Assembly: GCF_004005945.1 (NCBI RefSeq)
Contig: NZ_SACS01000021.1
Coordinates: 1-64,000 of the forward strand
Direction of reading: 5' to 3'
DNA: 64,000 nucleotides
From: Rheinheimera riviphila
GTDB taxonomy: Bacteria; Pseudomonadota; Gammaproteobacteria; Enterobacterales; Alteromonadaceae
The notes under the pieces are model-generated. The model did not search any database. It saw only the letters and a program-made list of their open reading frames with translations, and was not told the origin of the DNA. Made by a program: the position numbers and the translations under genes. Within the stretch, counting starts at the first letter, position 1. The number at the start of each line of letters is the position of its first letter. Positions 9,738 through 18,669 of the stretch are shown here, piece after piece.

Positions 9738-12335
9738 GTGCTTCAACAATACCGTGAACATGTGGCCGAACGCGCCGCTCTTGGCATTCCTCCACTGCCA
9801 TTAAACGCTCAGCAAGTAGCGTCATTAACCGAATTATTAAAAAATCCACCAGCTGGCGAAGGCGCATTCCTGGTCGATTTATTAGAAAACCGCATTCCAC
9901 CAGGTGTGGATGAAGCCGCTTATGTCAAAGCTGGTTTTTTAACTGCTGTCGCCAAAGGCGAAGTGCAAAGCCCATTAGTGACGCCAGAGCGCGCCACTGA
10001 ACTGTTAGGCACCATGTTCGGCGGTTACAACATTCAGCCGATGATTGATTTGTTAGACAGCTCGAAATTAGGTGCTTTAGCGGCCAAAGGTTTGTCACAC
10101 ACCTTATTGATGTTTGATTCTTTCCACGATGTGAAAGAAAAAGCTGATGCTGGCAATGCGCATGCTCAAGTAGTGATGCAAAGCTGGGCTGATGCCGAGT
10201 GGTTTACCAGCAAGCCTGCTATCCCAGAAAAAATCACCGTCACGGTATTTAAAGTGACCGGCGAAACCAATACCGACGATTTATCACCAGCACCAGATGC
10301 CTGGTCACGCCCGGATATCCCGCTGCACGCTTTAGCCATGCTGAAAAACGTCCGTGATGGTATCGAGCCGGATGCTCCAGGTTCAAAAGGCCCAGTCAAA
10401 CAAATTGAAGCATTGATCGCCAAAGGTTTCCCACTGGCTTATGTCGGTGATGTGGTTGGTACCGGTTCTTCACGTAAGTCTGCCACCAACTCAGTGCTGT
10501 GGTTTATGGGCGAAGACATGCCATTTGTGCCGAACAAACGCACTGGCGGTGTTTGTTTAGGGAGCAAAATCGCGCCGATTTTCTTCAATACCATGGAAGA
10601 TTCGGGTTCACTGCCAATCGAGCTTGACGTCAACAGCATGGCGATGGGCGATGTGATCGATATTTTCCCGCATCAGGGTGTGGTGAAACGCCATGGCACT
10701 GATGAAGTTATTTCTACTTTTGAACTGCGTTCAAACGTGTTGTTAGACGAAGTGCGTGCTGGTGGCCGGATTCCGCTGATTATCGGTCGTGGTTTAACCG
10801 ATAAAGCCCGTGAAGCCATGGGTCTGCCGCACTCAACCGTGTTTGAACGTCCAGCGGTGACTGTAGTTACCAACAAAGGTTTCACCCTGGCGCAAAAGCT
10901 GGTTGGTACTGCATGTGGCGTGAAAGGTATTCGCCCTGGCCAATACTGTGAACCTAAAATGACCACTGTCGGCTCACAAGACACCACAGGCCCAATGACC
11001 CGTGATGAGCTCAAAGACTTAGCTTGTTTAGGTTTCTCCGCCGATTTAGTGATGCAGTCGTTCTGTCACACGGCTGCTTATCCAAAACCAGTCGACGTCA
11101 ACACGCACCACACGCTGCCAGATTTCATCATGAACCGTGGTGGTATTTCACTGCGTCCGGGTGATGGTGTTATTCACAGCTGGTTGAACCGCATGTTATT
11201 GCCAGATACCGTTGGTACTGGCGGTGACTCGCACACCCGTTTCCCGCTGGGTATTTCGTTCCCGGCTGGCTCTGGTTTAGTCGCTTTCGCTGCTGCTACT
11301 GGCGTCATGCCATTAGATATGCCGGAATCGGTACTGGTGCGCTTTAAAGGTGAAATGCAGCCTGGCATCACGCTGCGTGATTTAGTCCACGCCATTCCAT
11401 ACTATGCAATCCAGCAAGGTTTGCTGACAGTGGAGAAAAAAGGCAAGGTCAACATTTTCTCTGGCCGCGTGCTGGAAATTGAAGGTCTGGAGCAGTTAAC
11501 TGCCGAACAAGCCTTTGAATTGTCTGATGCTTCTGCTGAGCGTTCTGCTGCCGGTTGTACTATCACATTGTCTGAAGCTTCAGTACGTGAGTACCTGGAA
11601 TCGAACATCGTGATGCTGAAGTGGATGATTGCCGAAGGTTATGGCGATCGTCGTACTATTGAGCGTCGGATCAACGCGATGGATGCCTGGCTGGCCAATC
11701 CAAAACTGGAACGTGCCGATGCTGACGCTGAATACGCAGCTGTGATTGAAATCGATCTGGCAGACATCAAAGAGCCAATCCTGTGTGCACCAAATGACCC
11801 GGATGACGCGCGTTTGCTGTCCTCAGTGCAGGGCGACAAGATTGATGAAGTGTTCATCGGTTCTTGTATGACCAACATCGGCCACTTCCGCGCTGCTGGT
11901 AAATTGCTGGACAAGTTCAAAGGTCAGATCCCAACCCGTCTGTGGATCGCTCCACCGACCAAAATGGATAAAGACCAGCTGACTGAAGAAGGTTATTACG
12001 GCATTTTCGGCCGTGTTGGTGCGCGGATTGAGATCCCAGGCTGTTCACTCTGTATGGGTAACCAGGCGCGTGTTGGCGACAATACTACGGTGGTATCGAC
12101 TTCAACCCGTAACTTCCCGAACCGGTTAGGGCAGGGCGCCAATGTCTATCTGGCATCTGCGGAATTAGCGGCGGTGTCTTCAATCATCGGCCGTCTGCCA
12201 ACAGTTGCAGAGTATCTGGATTACGCCAAGCAGATTGAAACCACAGCAGCGGATACCTACCGTTACCTGAATTTCCATCAGATGGCGCAGTACACACAAA
12301 TCGCTTCCAACGTGATTGTGCAGCAAGCTGTTTAA
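9738..12335 (+). CDS. acnB: Bifunctional aconitate hydratase 2 / 2-methylisocitrate dehydratase
   Basis: TCA-cycle [4Fe-4S] aconitase B, also acting on 2-methylaconitate in propionate catabolism. I place the start at GTG 9738, preceded by AGAGGA eight bases upstream. This gives [26 protein letters not shown] after the initiator and 865 residues, exactly the E. coli AcnB length; the upstream TTG at 9687 would add 17 unconserved residues. The HEAT-like domain, swivel domain ([18 protein letters not shown]) and cluster-binding region ([28 protein letters not shown]) are intact. yacL follows, the arrangement also seen in E. coli. Confidence 0.96.
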   Translation: MLQQYREHVAERAALGIPPLPLNAQQVASLTELLKNPPAGEGAFLVDLLENRIPPGVDEAAYVKAGFLTAVAKGEVQSPLVTPERATELLGTMFGGYNIQPMIDLLDSSKLGALAAKGLSHTLLMFDSFHDVKEKADAGNAHAQVVMQSWADAEWFTSKPAIPEKITVTVFKVTGETNTDDLSPAPDAWSRPDIPLHALAMLKNVRDGIEPDAPGSKGPVKQIEALIAKGFPLAYVGDVVGTGSSRKSATNSVLWFMGEDMPFVPNKRTGGVCLGSKIAPIFFNTMEDSGSLPIELDVNSMAMGDVIDIFPHQGVVKRHGTDEVISTFELRSNVLLDEVRAGGRIPLIIGRGLTDKAREAMGLPHSTVFERPAVTVVTNKGFTLAQKLVGTACGVKGIRPGQYCEPKMTTVGSQDTTGPMTRDELKDLACLGFSADLVMQSFCHTAAYPKPVDVNTHHTLPDFIMNRGGISLRPGDGVIHSWLNRMLLPDTVGTGGDSHTRFPLGISFPAGSGLVAFAAATGVMPLDMPESVLVRFKGEMQPGITLRDLVHAIPYYAIQQGLLTVEKKGKVNIFSGRVLEIEGLEQLTAEQAFELSDASAERSAAGCTITLSEASVREYLESNIVMLKWMIAEGYGDRRTIERRINAMDAWLANPKLERADADAEYAAVIEIDLADIKEPILCAPNDPDDARLLSSVQGDKIDEVFIGSCMTNIGHFRAAGKLLDKFKGQIPTRLWIAPPTKMDKDQLTEEGYYGIFGRVGARIEIPGCSLCMGNQARVGDNTTVVSTSTRNFPNRLGQGANVYLASAELAAVSSIIGRLPTVAEYLDYAKQIETTAADTYRYLNFHQMAQYTQIASNVIVQQAV

Positions 12336-12360
12336 GTCATAACATATTGTTGTTCAAAGA

Positions 12361-12391
12361 AAAGGGCCCGTTCGCGGGCCCTTTGTTATTG
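12361..12391 (+). terminator. Rho-independent terminator after acnB
   Basis: Ten-base-pair stem AAAGGGCCCG/CGGGCCCTTT with TTCG tetraloop, followed by GTTATTGTTT. It lies between acnB and yacL, so yacL may depend on read-through or its own promoter. Confidence 0.85.
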
Positions 12392-12440
12392 TTTCTAAAA
12401 ACTTTTTACAGCTTAAAACTTGACCCAGCGGAGTACCCGG

Positions 12441-12809
12441 ATGGAATTTGATTTTATCTATTTACCAGACAGCCGGATTTATCAGCTGCAGTTGCCGATG
12501 GAGCAACATGCGCTGCAGCGGTTTTTGCTGGACGAATTTGAGCGCAAAGCCTCGTCATATCAGGCGCTGTGTGATGATTTGCAACAACTGGGCCCTTACA
12601 GCGAATATCAATTTGACGGTCGCGAATACATCCTGAAAGTCGAACGTCAGGAAGTGCTGGTGTACCACTACAGCGTCGGTCAGTTTGATGAACGTGATGC
12701 CGATCTCGACCCGGAACTCACCACCGACGATGCCAGCTTGACCGCTGAATGTGGGCTGGAAGATTTGATTCATCTGCTGACCCAGTGGCAGCAATTTTTA
12801 CCCAACTGA
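12441..12809 (+). CDS. yacL: UPF0231/YacL family protein
   Basis: Small acidic protein of 122 residues, similar in length and pattern to E. coli YacL (MDYEFLRD... against MEFDFIYLPD... here). The family has no established function. The ATG at 12441 is preceded by GGAG at 12430 and gives the family N terminus; the frame is open from 12420 but the extra residues are not conserved. No signal peptide or membrane segment is visible. It lies just downstream of acnB, as in enterobacteria, and ends before a terminator that doubles as an NtrC-type site. Confidence 0.85.
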   Translation: MEFDFIYLPDSRIYQLQLPMEQHALQRFLLDEFERKASSYQALCDDLQQLGPYSEYQFDGREYILKVERQEVLVYHYSVGQFDERDADLDPELTTDDASLTAECGLEDLIHLLTQWQQFLPN

Positions 12810-12849
12810 TCCTGCCAACTCGCTTCGAACTGCACCCCAGCTGGGAAAT

Positions 12850-12876
12850 AACGCACCGTCTTGGTGCGTTTTTTTT
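12850..12876 (+). terminator. Rho-independent terminator after yacL
   Basis: Eight-base-pair stem AACGCACC/GGTGCGTT, five-base loop GTCTT, then an unbroken run of T. The stem also contains a match to the NtrC binding pattern, annotated separately. Confidence 0.9.
12853..12867. promoter_or_regulatory. NtrC-type enhancer site inside the yacL terminator
   Basis: GCACCGTCTTGGTGC has the GCACC-N5-GGTGC form of NtrC sites such as those at E. coli glnA. It is centred about 72 bp upstream of the sigma-54-like promoter at 12931, a usable enhancer distance. The hairpin is needed for termination anyway, so the match could be partly coincidental. The glnK-amtB context supports a real site. Confidence 0.55.
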
Positions 12877-12910
12877 GACCAATCGTTGTCTCTATTAGTT
12901 AAGTTATTGA

Positions 12911-13357
<447 letters not shown>

Positions 13358-13366
13358 GAGAAGTTT

Positions 13367-14638
13367 ATGCAAGAACAAATTTTCCATTTACAGTATGCCA
13401 TGGACACCTTCTATTTTTTGGTGTGTGGCGCTTTAGTGATGTGGATGGCTGCTGGTTTCGCCATGCTGGAAGGCGGTCTGGTTCGCTCTAAAAATACCAC
13501 CGAAATTCTGACTAAAAACTTTGCGTTGTACGCCATTGCCTGTCTGATGTATCTGGTCTGTGGATATCAGTTTATGTACGGCGGCGGTTTCTTTTTAACC
13601 GGTATCGAAGCCATTGATGTTGATGCAACCTTAGCCGGTTTTGCTGAACGCGAAAACGGTTTTACCGGTAAAGCGATTTACTCGAAAGCCTCTGATTTCT
13701 TCTTCCAGGTGGTGTTTGTCGCCACGGCGATGTCGATTGTTTCGGGTGCTGTTGCCGAGCGGATGAAACTCTGGGCTTTCTTTGCCTTTGCGGTGGTAAT
13801 GACTGGTTTTATCTATCCGATGGAAGGTTCATGGACCTGGGGCGGCCAGGCGGTGTTTGGTTTGTACACCTTAGCGGATTTTGGCTTCTCTGACTTTGCC
13901 GGCTCAGGCATTGTGCATCTGGCGGGCGGCGCTGCAGCGTTGGCAGGCGTGCTGTTGTTAGGCGCTCGTAAAGGTAAATATGGTAAAGACGGCAAAGCAC
14001 ATGCTTTCCCAGGCGCAAATATGCCAATGGCTACCTTAGGCACCTTGATTCTGTGGTTGGGCTGGTTCGGTTTTAACGGTGGCTCCATGTTAAAGCTAGG
14101 TGATATCGGTAATGCGCATGGCGTGGCGATGGTCTTCGTGAACACCAACATGGCTGCAGTGGGTGGCGCTTTAGCAGCACTTTGCATGTCGATGCTGTTG
14201 TTCCGTAAAGCCGATTTAACCATGGTATTAAACGGTGCATTAGCAGGTCTGGTCGCTATCACGGCTGAACCTTCAACACCAACGCCATTGTTAGCGACTG
14301 TATTTGGTGCTGTGGGTGGTGTGTTGGTGGTGTGTTCAATCATCGGCCTGGATAAACTGAAAATTGACGACCCGGTTGGTGCCATTTCTGTACACGGTGT
14401 GGTGGGTTTGTTTGGCTTAATGATTGTCCCTGTGACTAAAGAATCAGCTTCGTTCACCGGTCAATTAGTGGGTGCGGCAACGATTTTCTTCTGGGTATTT
14501 GCCACCAGTCTGCTGGTTTGGTATGTGCTGAAGTTAGTTGTTGGGATCCGTGTGACGGAGCAGGAAGAATATGATGGTGTAGACCGTTCAGAATGTGGCA
14601 TCGAAGCCTATCCTGAGTTTGTTGCATCGTCGAAGTAA
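13367..14638 (+). CDS. amtB: Ammonium transporter AmtB
   Basis: Inner-membrane ammonium channel of the Amt/Mep/Rh family, 423 residues with about eleven hydrophobic segments. Signature stretches are FAMLEGGLVRSKNT near the N terminus, GSGIVHLAGG and VHGVVGLFG, which carry the twin pore histidines, and GWFGFNGGS. There is no obvious cleaved signal peptide; the protein starts with a short hydrophilic stretch before the first membrane helix. Co-transcribed with glnK, which is expected to gate it. Confidence 0.96.
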   Translation: MQEQIFHLQYAMDTFYFLVCGALVMWMAAGFAMLEGGLVRSKNTTEILTKNFALYAIACLMYLVCGYQFMYGGGFFLTGIEAIDVDATLAGFAERENGFTGKAIYSKASDFFFQVVFVATAMSIVSGAVAERMKLWAFFAFAVVMTGFIYPMEGSWTWGGQAVFGLYTLADFGFSDFAGSGIVHLAGGAAALAGVLLLGARKGKYGKDGKAHAFPGANMPMATLGTLILWLGWFGFNGGSMLKLGDIGNAHGVAMVFVNTNMAAVGGALAALCMSMLLFRKADLTMVLNGALAGLVAITAEPSTPTPLLATVFGAVGGVLVVCSIIGLDKLKIDDPVGAISVHGVVGLFGLMIVPVTKESASFTGQLVGAATIFFWVFATSLLVWYVLKLVVGIRVTEQEEYDGVDRSECGIEAYPEFVASSK

Positions 14639-14675
14639 GCAGTCTGGCAGGTTCGGTGGGGATCTGTCGGGAGCG

Positions 14676-14719
14676 GTTTGCAGAGTTAACAGCTAGCCCT
14701 AGAGGTTAACCCTGCAAAC
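14676..14719. repeat. Long imperfect hairpin downstream of amtB
   Basis: Nested inverted repeats: GTTTGCAG pairs with CTGCAAAC, then GTTAAC with GTTAAC, then CTAG with CTAG across a CC centre, with one single and one double mismatch. There is no T run, so it is not a classic terminator; the real one is at 14772. It could be an mRNA 3' structure or a protein-binding palindrome. Confidence 0.6.
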
Positions 14720-14771
14720 AAACTTGACCCACTAAGTCGTCTATCCTTGTCCTTTGTCTTTTATCAGACAG

Positions 14772-14801
14772 CCCCGTTGGTAAATACTAACGGGGTTTTT
14801 T
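14772..14801 (+). terminator. Rho-independent terminator after amtB
   Basis: Stem CCCCGTTGG/CTAACGGGG (one G-T pair) with a TAAATA loop, followed by TTTTTTATTT. It ends the glnK-amtB transcript. Bases 14802-15000 hold nothing I recognise. Confidence 0.88.
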
Positions 14802-15000
14802 ATTTGGTTCAGCTCGTGTATTGAACTATTGCTCGTTCAAACGCTGCTTCTGCTCATTATTTGGACGCCCCTAATGTAGCAGTACATTTATTCGGCGAAA
14901 AGAGCAAAAATGCATAAGTGAAAATCTTTCATCCGTCTGCCGTCATCTGTCATTCAATTGCAATAGCCTTCTGCTAACGGTTGCGCGCTAAGTTATTTTT

Positions 15001-15083
15001 GGTGAATTGGTGAATTGGTGAATTGGTGAATTGGTGAATTGGTGAATTGGTGAATTGGTGAATTGGTGAATTGGTGAATTGGT
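15001..15083. repeat. 8-bp tandem repeat, ten copies of GAATTGGT
   Basis: Ten perfect GAATTGGT copies run from 15004 to 15083, with a partial unit before them; the pattern breaks down into GGTGAATGG after 15084. It lies between the amtB and csrB-like terminators, in no credible gene. Read as protein on the minus strand it gives the repetitive TNSPIHQF, a by-product of the repeat. Copy number probably varies by strand slippage. Confidence 0.95.
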
Positions 15084-15120
15084 GAGGTGAATGGTGGCTT
15101 GGTGTAAAAGGTGAAGCACC

Positions 15121-15153
15121 ACAAAAAGGAAAGCCGCACTAAAAAGTGCGGCT
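15121..15153 (-). terminator. Rho-independent terminator of the CsrB-like RNA
   Basis: Perfect nine-base-pair stem AGCCGCACT/AGTGCGGCT around a four-base loop (AAAA on the plus strand). On the minus strand it is followed by TTCCTTTTTGT. It matches a minus-strand transcript ending near 15121. Confidence 0.85.
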
Positions 15154-15286
15154 ACCATTAAAACTTTTACAATATCCGTATTGTCACCCTTGCGGGCCTT
15201 TCGTCCCTGCTCCTTGCGGAGTCGATCGCGCTGTGAAGGTTTTAACATCCATGCTACGTAAAACACTGCCACCACAGAGTCAAACG

Positions 15287-15650
15287 AAAGCTCGTCCTGA
15301 GCTGTCCACTGTCCCTATTGAAATCATCCTGATTTCAAAGCTCGTCCTGAGCAGTCCTACATCCTTGCTGAAATCATCCAGATTTCAAAGCTCGTCCTGA
15401 GCTGTCCTACATCCTTGCTGAAATCATCCTGATTTCAAAACTCGTCCTGAGCTGTCCTACGTCCTTGCTGAAATCGTCCTGATTTCAAAGCTCGTCCTGA
15501 GCTGTCTTACATCCTTGCTGAAATCGTCCTGATTTCAAAGCTCGTCCAGAGCTGTCTTACATCCTTGTTGAAATCGTCCTGATTTCAAGCTTATCCTTAA
15601 GCGTCCATTTCCCTACTGATCTCATCCTGAAATCAGAGCTCGTCCTGAAC
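15287..15650. repeat. 50-bp tandem repeat within the CsrB-like RNA
   Basis: CTCGTCCTGA recurs at 15291, 15341, 15391, 15441 and 15491, then in diverged form at 15541, 15591 and 15639, a strict 50-bp period over most of the array. The inner units differ by one to three bases and the edge units are more worn, typical of repeat expansion by slippage or unequal exchange. Confidence 0.95.
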
Positions 15651-15673
15651 TTCCTGAATCTATCTTCGCATCG

Positions 15674-15679
15674 ATTATC
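15674..15679 (-). promoter_or_regulatory. Candidate -10 element of the csrB promoter
   Basis: GATAAT on the minus strand lies just before the first GGA-rich bases and would place the transcript start near 15667. No good -35 sits 17 bp further upstream, which suits an activator-dependent promoter. The position is a guess from context. Confidence 0.4.
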
Positions 15680-15872
15680 TGCAAAACTTATTCTCAATCC
15701 GATGAACATAGTATGCGTTGAATTTACTTAAAAATGCGGCGCCTACCAGTGAACATAGCAGTTGTCATTGAATTGAAATGACGGGGGAAATATTAAATTA
15801 TTTTAATAAACAGTTGGTTATGATGTGTTGTGAAATTTTTTTGTGAGAAAAAACTGCCATGTCTTACTGATA

Positions 15873-15890
15873 TGTGAGATATATCTCACA
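15873..15890. promoter_or_regulatory. UvrY/GacA/VarA-type binding palindrome
   Basis: TGTGAGATATATCTCACA is a perfect 18-bp palindrome of the form TGTRAG-N6-CTYACA, the known recognition pattern of UvrY/GacA upstream of csrB/rsm genes. The spacing between half-sites (TGTGA-N8-TCACA) is two bases too wide for CRP. It lies about 200 bp upstream of the inferred csrB start on the minus strand and 119 bp before the divergent peroxidase gene. Confidence 0.75.
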
Positions 15891-16008
15891 CGCTGATGGC
15901 AGATATGTCCGTTTATCTGCCCCCAGCTGCAAAGGATGGTAATCTTTTAGTGAACCTATTATCCTGTCGGCCGTTCATTTAACACTGAATTCTGGACCTG
16001 AAACCACG

Positions 16009-16935
16009 ATGGCACGCGAACAGTTGGGCATTTGTGCCGAAGCAAACTTACACGGCATGGTATTGCTGATGAATGCAATGGATGGGCATCAAGCCGCCAT
16101 TCGTCTGCAGCTTGCAAGGTTGCCGGCACTGGTGCAAAGACTATCCGACCAATTTTCGGAATCTAACTTATCCGCAGTGGTGGCTATCGGGGTTGGTTTT
16201 TGGGATACATTGTATGTTAATCAAAGGCCTAAAGATTTGCAGCCATGGTTGCCGCTGTCGGTTGACGACCTTGATATGCCAGCGCTGCCCTTTGATTTGC
16301 TGCTGCAAATTCGCGCCGATCGCTACGATGTACTCCATCTTGCTGCACAACAATGTTTTCAACTGCTCAATCAACATGTTGAACTAGCAGAACAAATTCA
16401 TGCGTTCAGGTACATGGATGGTCGGGATTTAACCGGTTTTATTGACCAGCCCGATGCACCCAAAGGACGTCGTAAACGCGAGATCGCACTCATTTCAGAA
16501 CAAAATGATGCGGTATTCGCCGGTGGCAGTTATCTGCATTTTCAGCGGTACCGGTTGGATATGAACCGCTGGCAGCAGCTGACTCAGCAACAACAAGAAG
16601 CCATTATGGGGCGTCGAAAAATCGATGGTCAGCGCCTGGCTTTGGCGCAACTTGATGATAATAGTCACGAAGTAAAAGCGAGTTGTGTATCAGTAGAAGG
16701 GCAGCCTTTGCCCTTGTTATTTCAAAATATGCCTTATGGACAGTTAAAAGTGCAAGGCATGTTGAATCTTGGTTTTTCGGCAGATGCTAAGGCATACCTG
16801 CGGTGGTTAAAGAGCAGAATGGGACAGCCAGGTCGGCAAAATTATGATTTGTTGCTGGATTTTATTCAGGCTGACTGCGGCGCTGCGTTTTTTGCGCCAT
16901 CAGTCAGTTTTATGGAGCAACAAGCTGGGTTATAG
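16009..16935 (+). CDS. Dye-decolorising (DyP-type) peroxidase family protein, atypical active site
   Basis: Cytoplasmic heme peroxidase-like protein of 308 residues that aligns through its length with E. coli YfeX. The DyP motif GXXDG reads GFIDQPDAP here: catalytic Asp146 is kept but the following Gly is Gln. The proximal heme ligand is His220 (NSHEVKAS). The distal Arg before Q-(S/N)-(L/M)-PYG in YfeX is Phe238 here (LLFQNMPYG). Heme binding is therefore likely, normal peroxide chemistry less certain. No Tat signal is seen. The gene stands alone between the csrB region and argR, with no encapsulin neighbour. Confidence 0.8.
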   Translation: MAREQLGICAEANLHGMVLLMNAMDGHQAAIRLQLARLPALVQRLSDQFSESNLSAVVAIGVGFWDTLYVNQRPKDLQPWLPLSVDDLDMPALPFDLLLQIRADRYDVLHLAAQQCFQLLNQHVELAEQIHAFRYMDGRDLTGFIDQPDAPKGRRKREIALISEQNDAVFAGGSYLHFQRYRLDMNRWQQLTQQQQEAIMGRRKIDGQRLALAQLDDNSHEVKASCVSVEGQPLPLLFQNMPYGQLKVQGMLNLGFSADAKAYLRWLKSRMGQPGRQNYDLLLDFIQADCGAAFFAPSVSFMEQQAGL

Positions 16936-16980
16936 CTGGCTGCTTTTTCGCCCGCAGTGTGCTGGCTCTTTAATCGTCAA

Positions 16981-17451
16981 TCAGACCTTTTCGAACAATT
17001 CAGTCACTTTTTTCAGCGTAAAATTAATGTTTTTGACGCTGGTCGGTGCGATAAAAATAGTGTCATCACCGGCGATAGTGCCAAGTACACCTTCCGCTTT
17101 TCCAACAGAATCTAATAATCGTGCAATCAACTGCGCCGCGCCCGGACTGGTTCTGATGATGATCATCACATCATTATGTTCAATATCTAACACCAACTGG
17201 CGCAGCGGGCTCTTGGTCGTTGGAACCCCTAATTCCGGCGGTAAACAATAAACCATTTCCTGGCGGGCATTTCGAGTGCGCACTGCACCGTATTTGCTGA
17301 GCATCCGCGAGACTTTTGACTGACTGACATTGTCGAACCCATCGGCTTTTAATGCTTCGACGATGTCACTTTGCGAGCCAAAACGCTCTTCTTTTAATAA
17401 GGATTTAAAAGCGGAAATCAGTGCTTCTTGTTTTGATTGTTTGGTCATCAT
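16981..17451 (-). CDS. argR: Arginine repressor ArgR
   Basis: Hexameric arginine-responsive repressor of arginine biosynthesis, 156 residues as in E. coli. It has an N-terminal winged helix (residues about 8-75, with [27 protein letters not shown]) and a C-terminal arginine-binding oligomerisation domain with [15 protein letters not shown]. It is divergent from mdh with a 184-bp gap, the same pairing as in E. coli and Vibrio. I could not confirm ARG boxes in the gap by eye. Confidence 0.95.
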   Translation of the reverse strand: MMTKQSKQEALISAFKSLLKEERFGSQSDIVEALKADGFDNVSQSKVSRMLSKYGAVRTRNARQEMVYCLPPELGVPTTKSPLRQLVLDIEHNDVMIIIRTSPGAAQLIARLLDSVGKAEGVLGTIAGDDTIFIAPTSVKNINFTLKKVTELFEKV

Positions 17452-17635
17452 CTATCGTTCTTATCAAATTAACCGGCCAATTGCAGCAAAGTTAACACAG
17501 CTAGCCGGACATGGCAGTAAAATCGGGTTAAATGCGCTAAAATGCTTAGACTTTAGGCGTAAGTCATTTGTAATTTGCCCGTGATTTCAGTATTGTTGGC
17601 GCGTTTTTTAATGAACCGTAAATTGGGAGAATAGC

Positions 17636-18574
17636 ATGAAAGTTGCCGTATTAGGTGCTGCTGGTGGTATCGGTCAGGCCTTATCTTTATTACTGAAGTT
17701 AAACCTGCCTGCCGGCACGGATTTAGCGTTGTATGACTTAGCTCCGGTAACTCCGGGCGTTGCGGTAGATTTAAGCCATATCCCAACGGCCGTCAAAGTG
17801 ACCGGCCATGGTAAAGAAGATTTAAACACGGCGCTGGCCGGTGCTGATATTGTGATGATCCCAGCGGGTATGCCACGCAAACCTGGCATGGATCGTTCTG
17901 ATCTGTTCAACATCAACGCTGGTGTTGTAAAAACACTGGCAGAAGCCATTGTGCAACAATGTCCAAAAGCGCTGGTTGGCATCATCACCAACCCAGTCAA
18001 TACGACAGTTGCTATCGCGGCTGAAGTATTCAAAAAAGCCGGTACTTATGATGCAAAACGCCTGTTTGGTGTGACGACATTAGACGTGATCCGTGCTGAA
18101 ACTTTTGTTGGTGAATTAAAAGGCAAAAACCCTGCTGAGTTGACGGTTCCGGTGATCGGTGGCCATAGCGGCACCACGATTCTGCCGCTGTTGTCGCAAA
18201 TCGCTGGTGTTAGCTTCACAGCAGAAGAAGTGTCATCCCTGACCTACCGTATCCAGAATGCCGGTACTGAAGTTGTGGAAGCCAAAGCCGGTGGCGGATC
18301 AGCCACATTGTCGATGGGTCAGGCTGCAGCACGTTTTTGTATGTCTTTAGTCAAAGGCTTGCAAGGCGAATCTGTAACTGAATACGCCTACGTTGAAGGA
18401 AACGGCGAGCACGCACGTTTCTTCGCACAACCAATTACCTTAGGCAAAAACGGCGTTGAAGCTTTATTGTCGATCGGTACTTTAAGTGCTTATGAGCAAC
18501 AAGCCATGAACGATATGCTGCCAACTTTAAAAGCAGATATCACTTTAGGCGAAGAGTTCGTTAATAAAGCCTGA
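17636..18574 (+). CDS. mdh: Malate dehydrogenase
   Basis: NAD-dependent malate/oxaloacetate interconversion in the TCA cycle. 312 residues, the enterobacterial length. It opens with the NAD-binding motif [19 protein letters not shown]; the substrate-binding loop [17 protein letters not shown] and active-site [17 protein letters not shown] are intact. GGGAGAATAGC gives a good ribosome site before ATG 17636. A terminator follows. Confidence 0.97.
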   Translation: MKVAVLGAAGGIGQALSLLLKLNLPAGTDLALYDLAPVTPGVAVDLSHIPTAVKVTGHGKEDLNTALAGADIVMIPAGMPRKPGMDRSDLFNINAGVVKTLAEAIVQQCPKALVGIITNPVNTTVAIAAEVFKKAGTYDAKRLFGVTTLDVIRAETFVGELKGKNPAELTVPVIGGHSGTTILPLLSQIAGVSFTAEEVSSLTYRIQNAGTEVVEAKAGGGSATLSMGQAAARFCMSLVKGLQGESVTEYAYVEGNGEHARFFAQPITLGKNGVEALLSIGTLSAYEQQAMNDMLPTLKADITLGEEFVNKA

Positions 18575-18586
18575 AGTTATTGAATG

Positions 18587-18614
18587 AAAAAAGCCAGCTG
18601 ATGCTGGCTTTTTT
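18587..18614 (+). terminator. Bidirectional terminator between mdh and ispB
   Basis: Twelve-base-pair stem AAAAAAGCCAGC/GCTGGCTTTTTT with a TGAT loop. A-rich and T-rich flanks allow it to serve both convergent genes. Confidence 0.9.
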
Positions 18615-18669
18615 TATGGGGTTTATATTAAATTGCTAAAAAACAAATAGTTACAGTACTGTTCCAAGT

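Larger units (their letters stand above)
15121..15667 (-). ncRNA. csrB: CsrB-type CsrA-sequestering small RNA
   Basis: On the minus strand this roughly 550-nt stretch contains about 32 GGA triplets and no supportable protein. Much of it is a 50-bp near-perfect tandem repeat (15287-15650, seven to eight units). Each unit carries four GGA motifs; two sit in hairpin loops, GAAATC-AGGAT-GATTTC and AGCTC-AGGAC-GAGCT, the CAGGAYG-in-loop form bound by CsrA/RsmA. A further GGA lies in the loop of ACAATA-CGGA-TATTGT near the 3' end. A terminator follows at 15121, and a UvrY/GacA-type palindrome lies about 200 bp upstream of the inferred 5' end. By analogy with E. coli CsrB it should titrate CsrA and so affect carbon flow, motility and biofilm. 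The 5' end is approximate. Confidence 0.85.

Noticed and set aside
14988-15275. 95-residue minus-strand reading frame with a basic start, a hydrophobic stretch and TNSPIHQF repeats
   Set aside because: It spans the 3' end and terminator of the CsrB-like RNA and then the 8-bp repeat. The hydrophobic part is the terminator stem and there is no ribosome site.
15146-15400. 84-residue plus-strand reading frame
   Set aside because: Antisense of the CsrB-like RNA; no ribosome site, and its repetitive part is just the 50-bp units.
15287-15650. CRISPR array
   Set aside because: The 50-bp period has no alternation of constant repeats and unique spacers; the whole unit is conserved and there are no cas genes.
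15873-15890. CRP site
   Set aside because: Half-sites TGTGA and TCACA are eight bases apart; CRP needs six.
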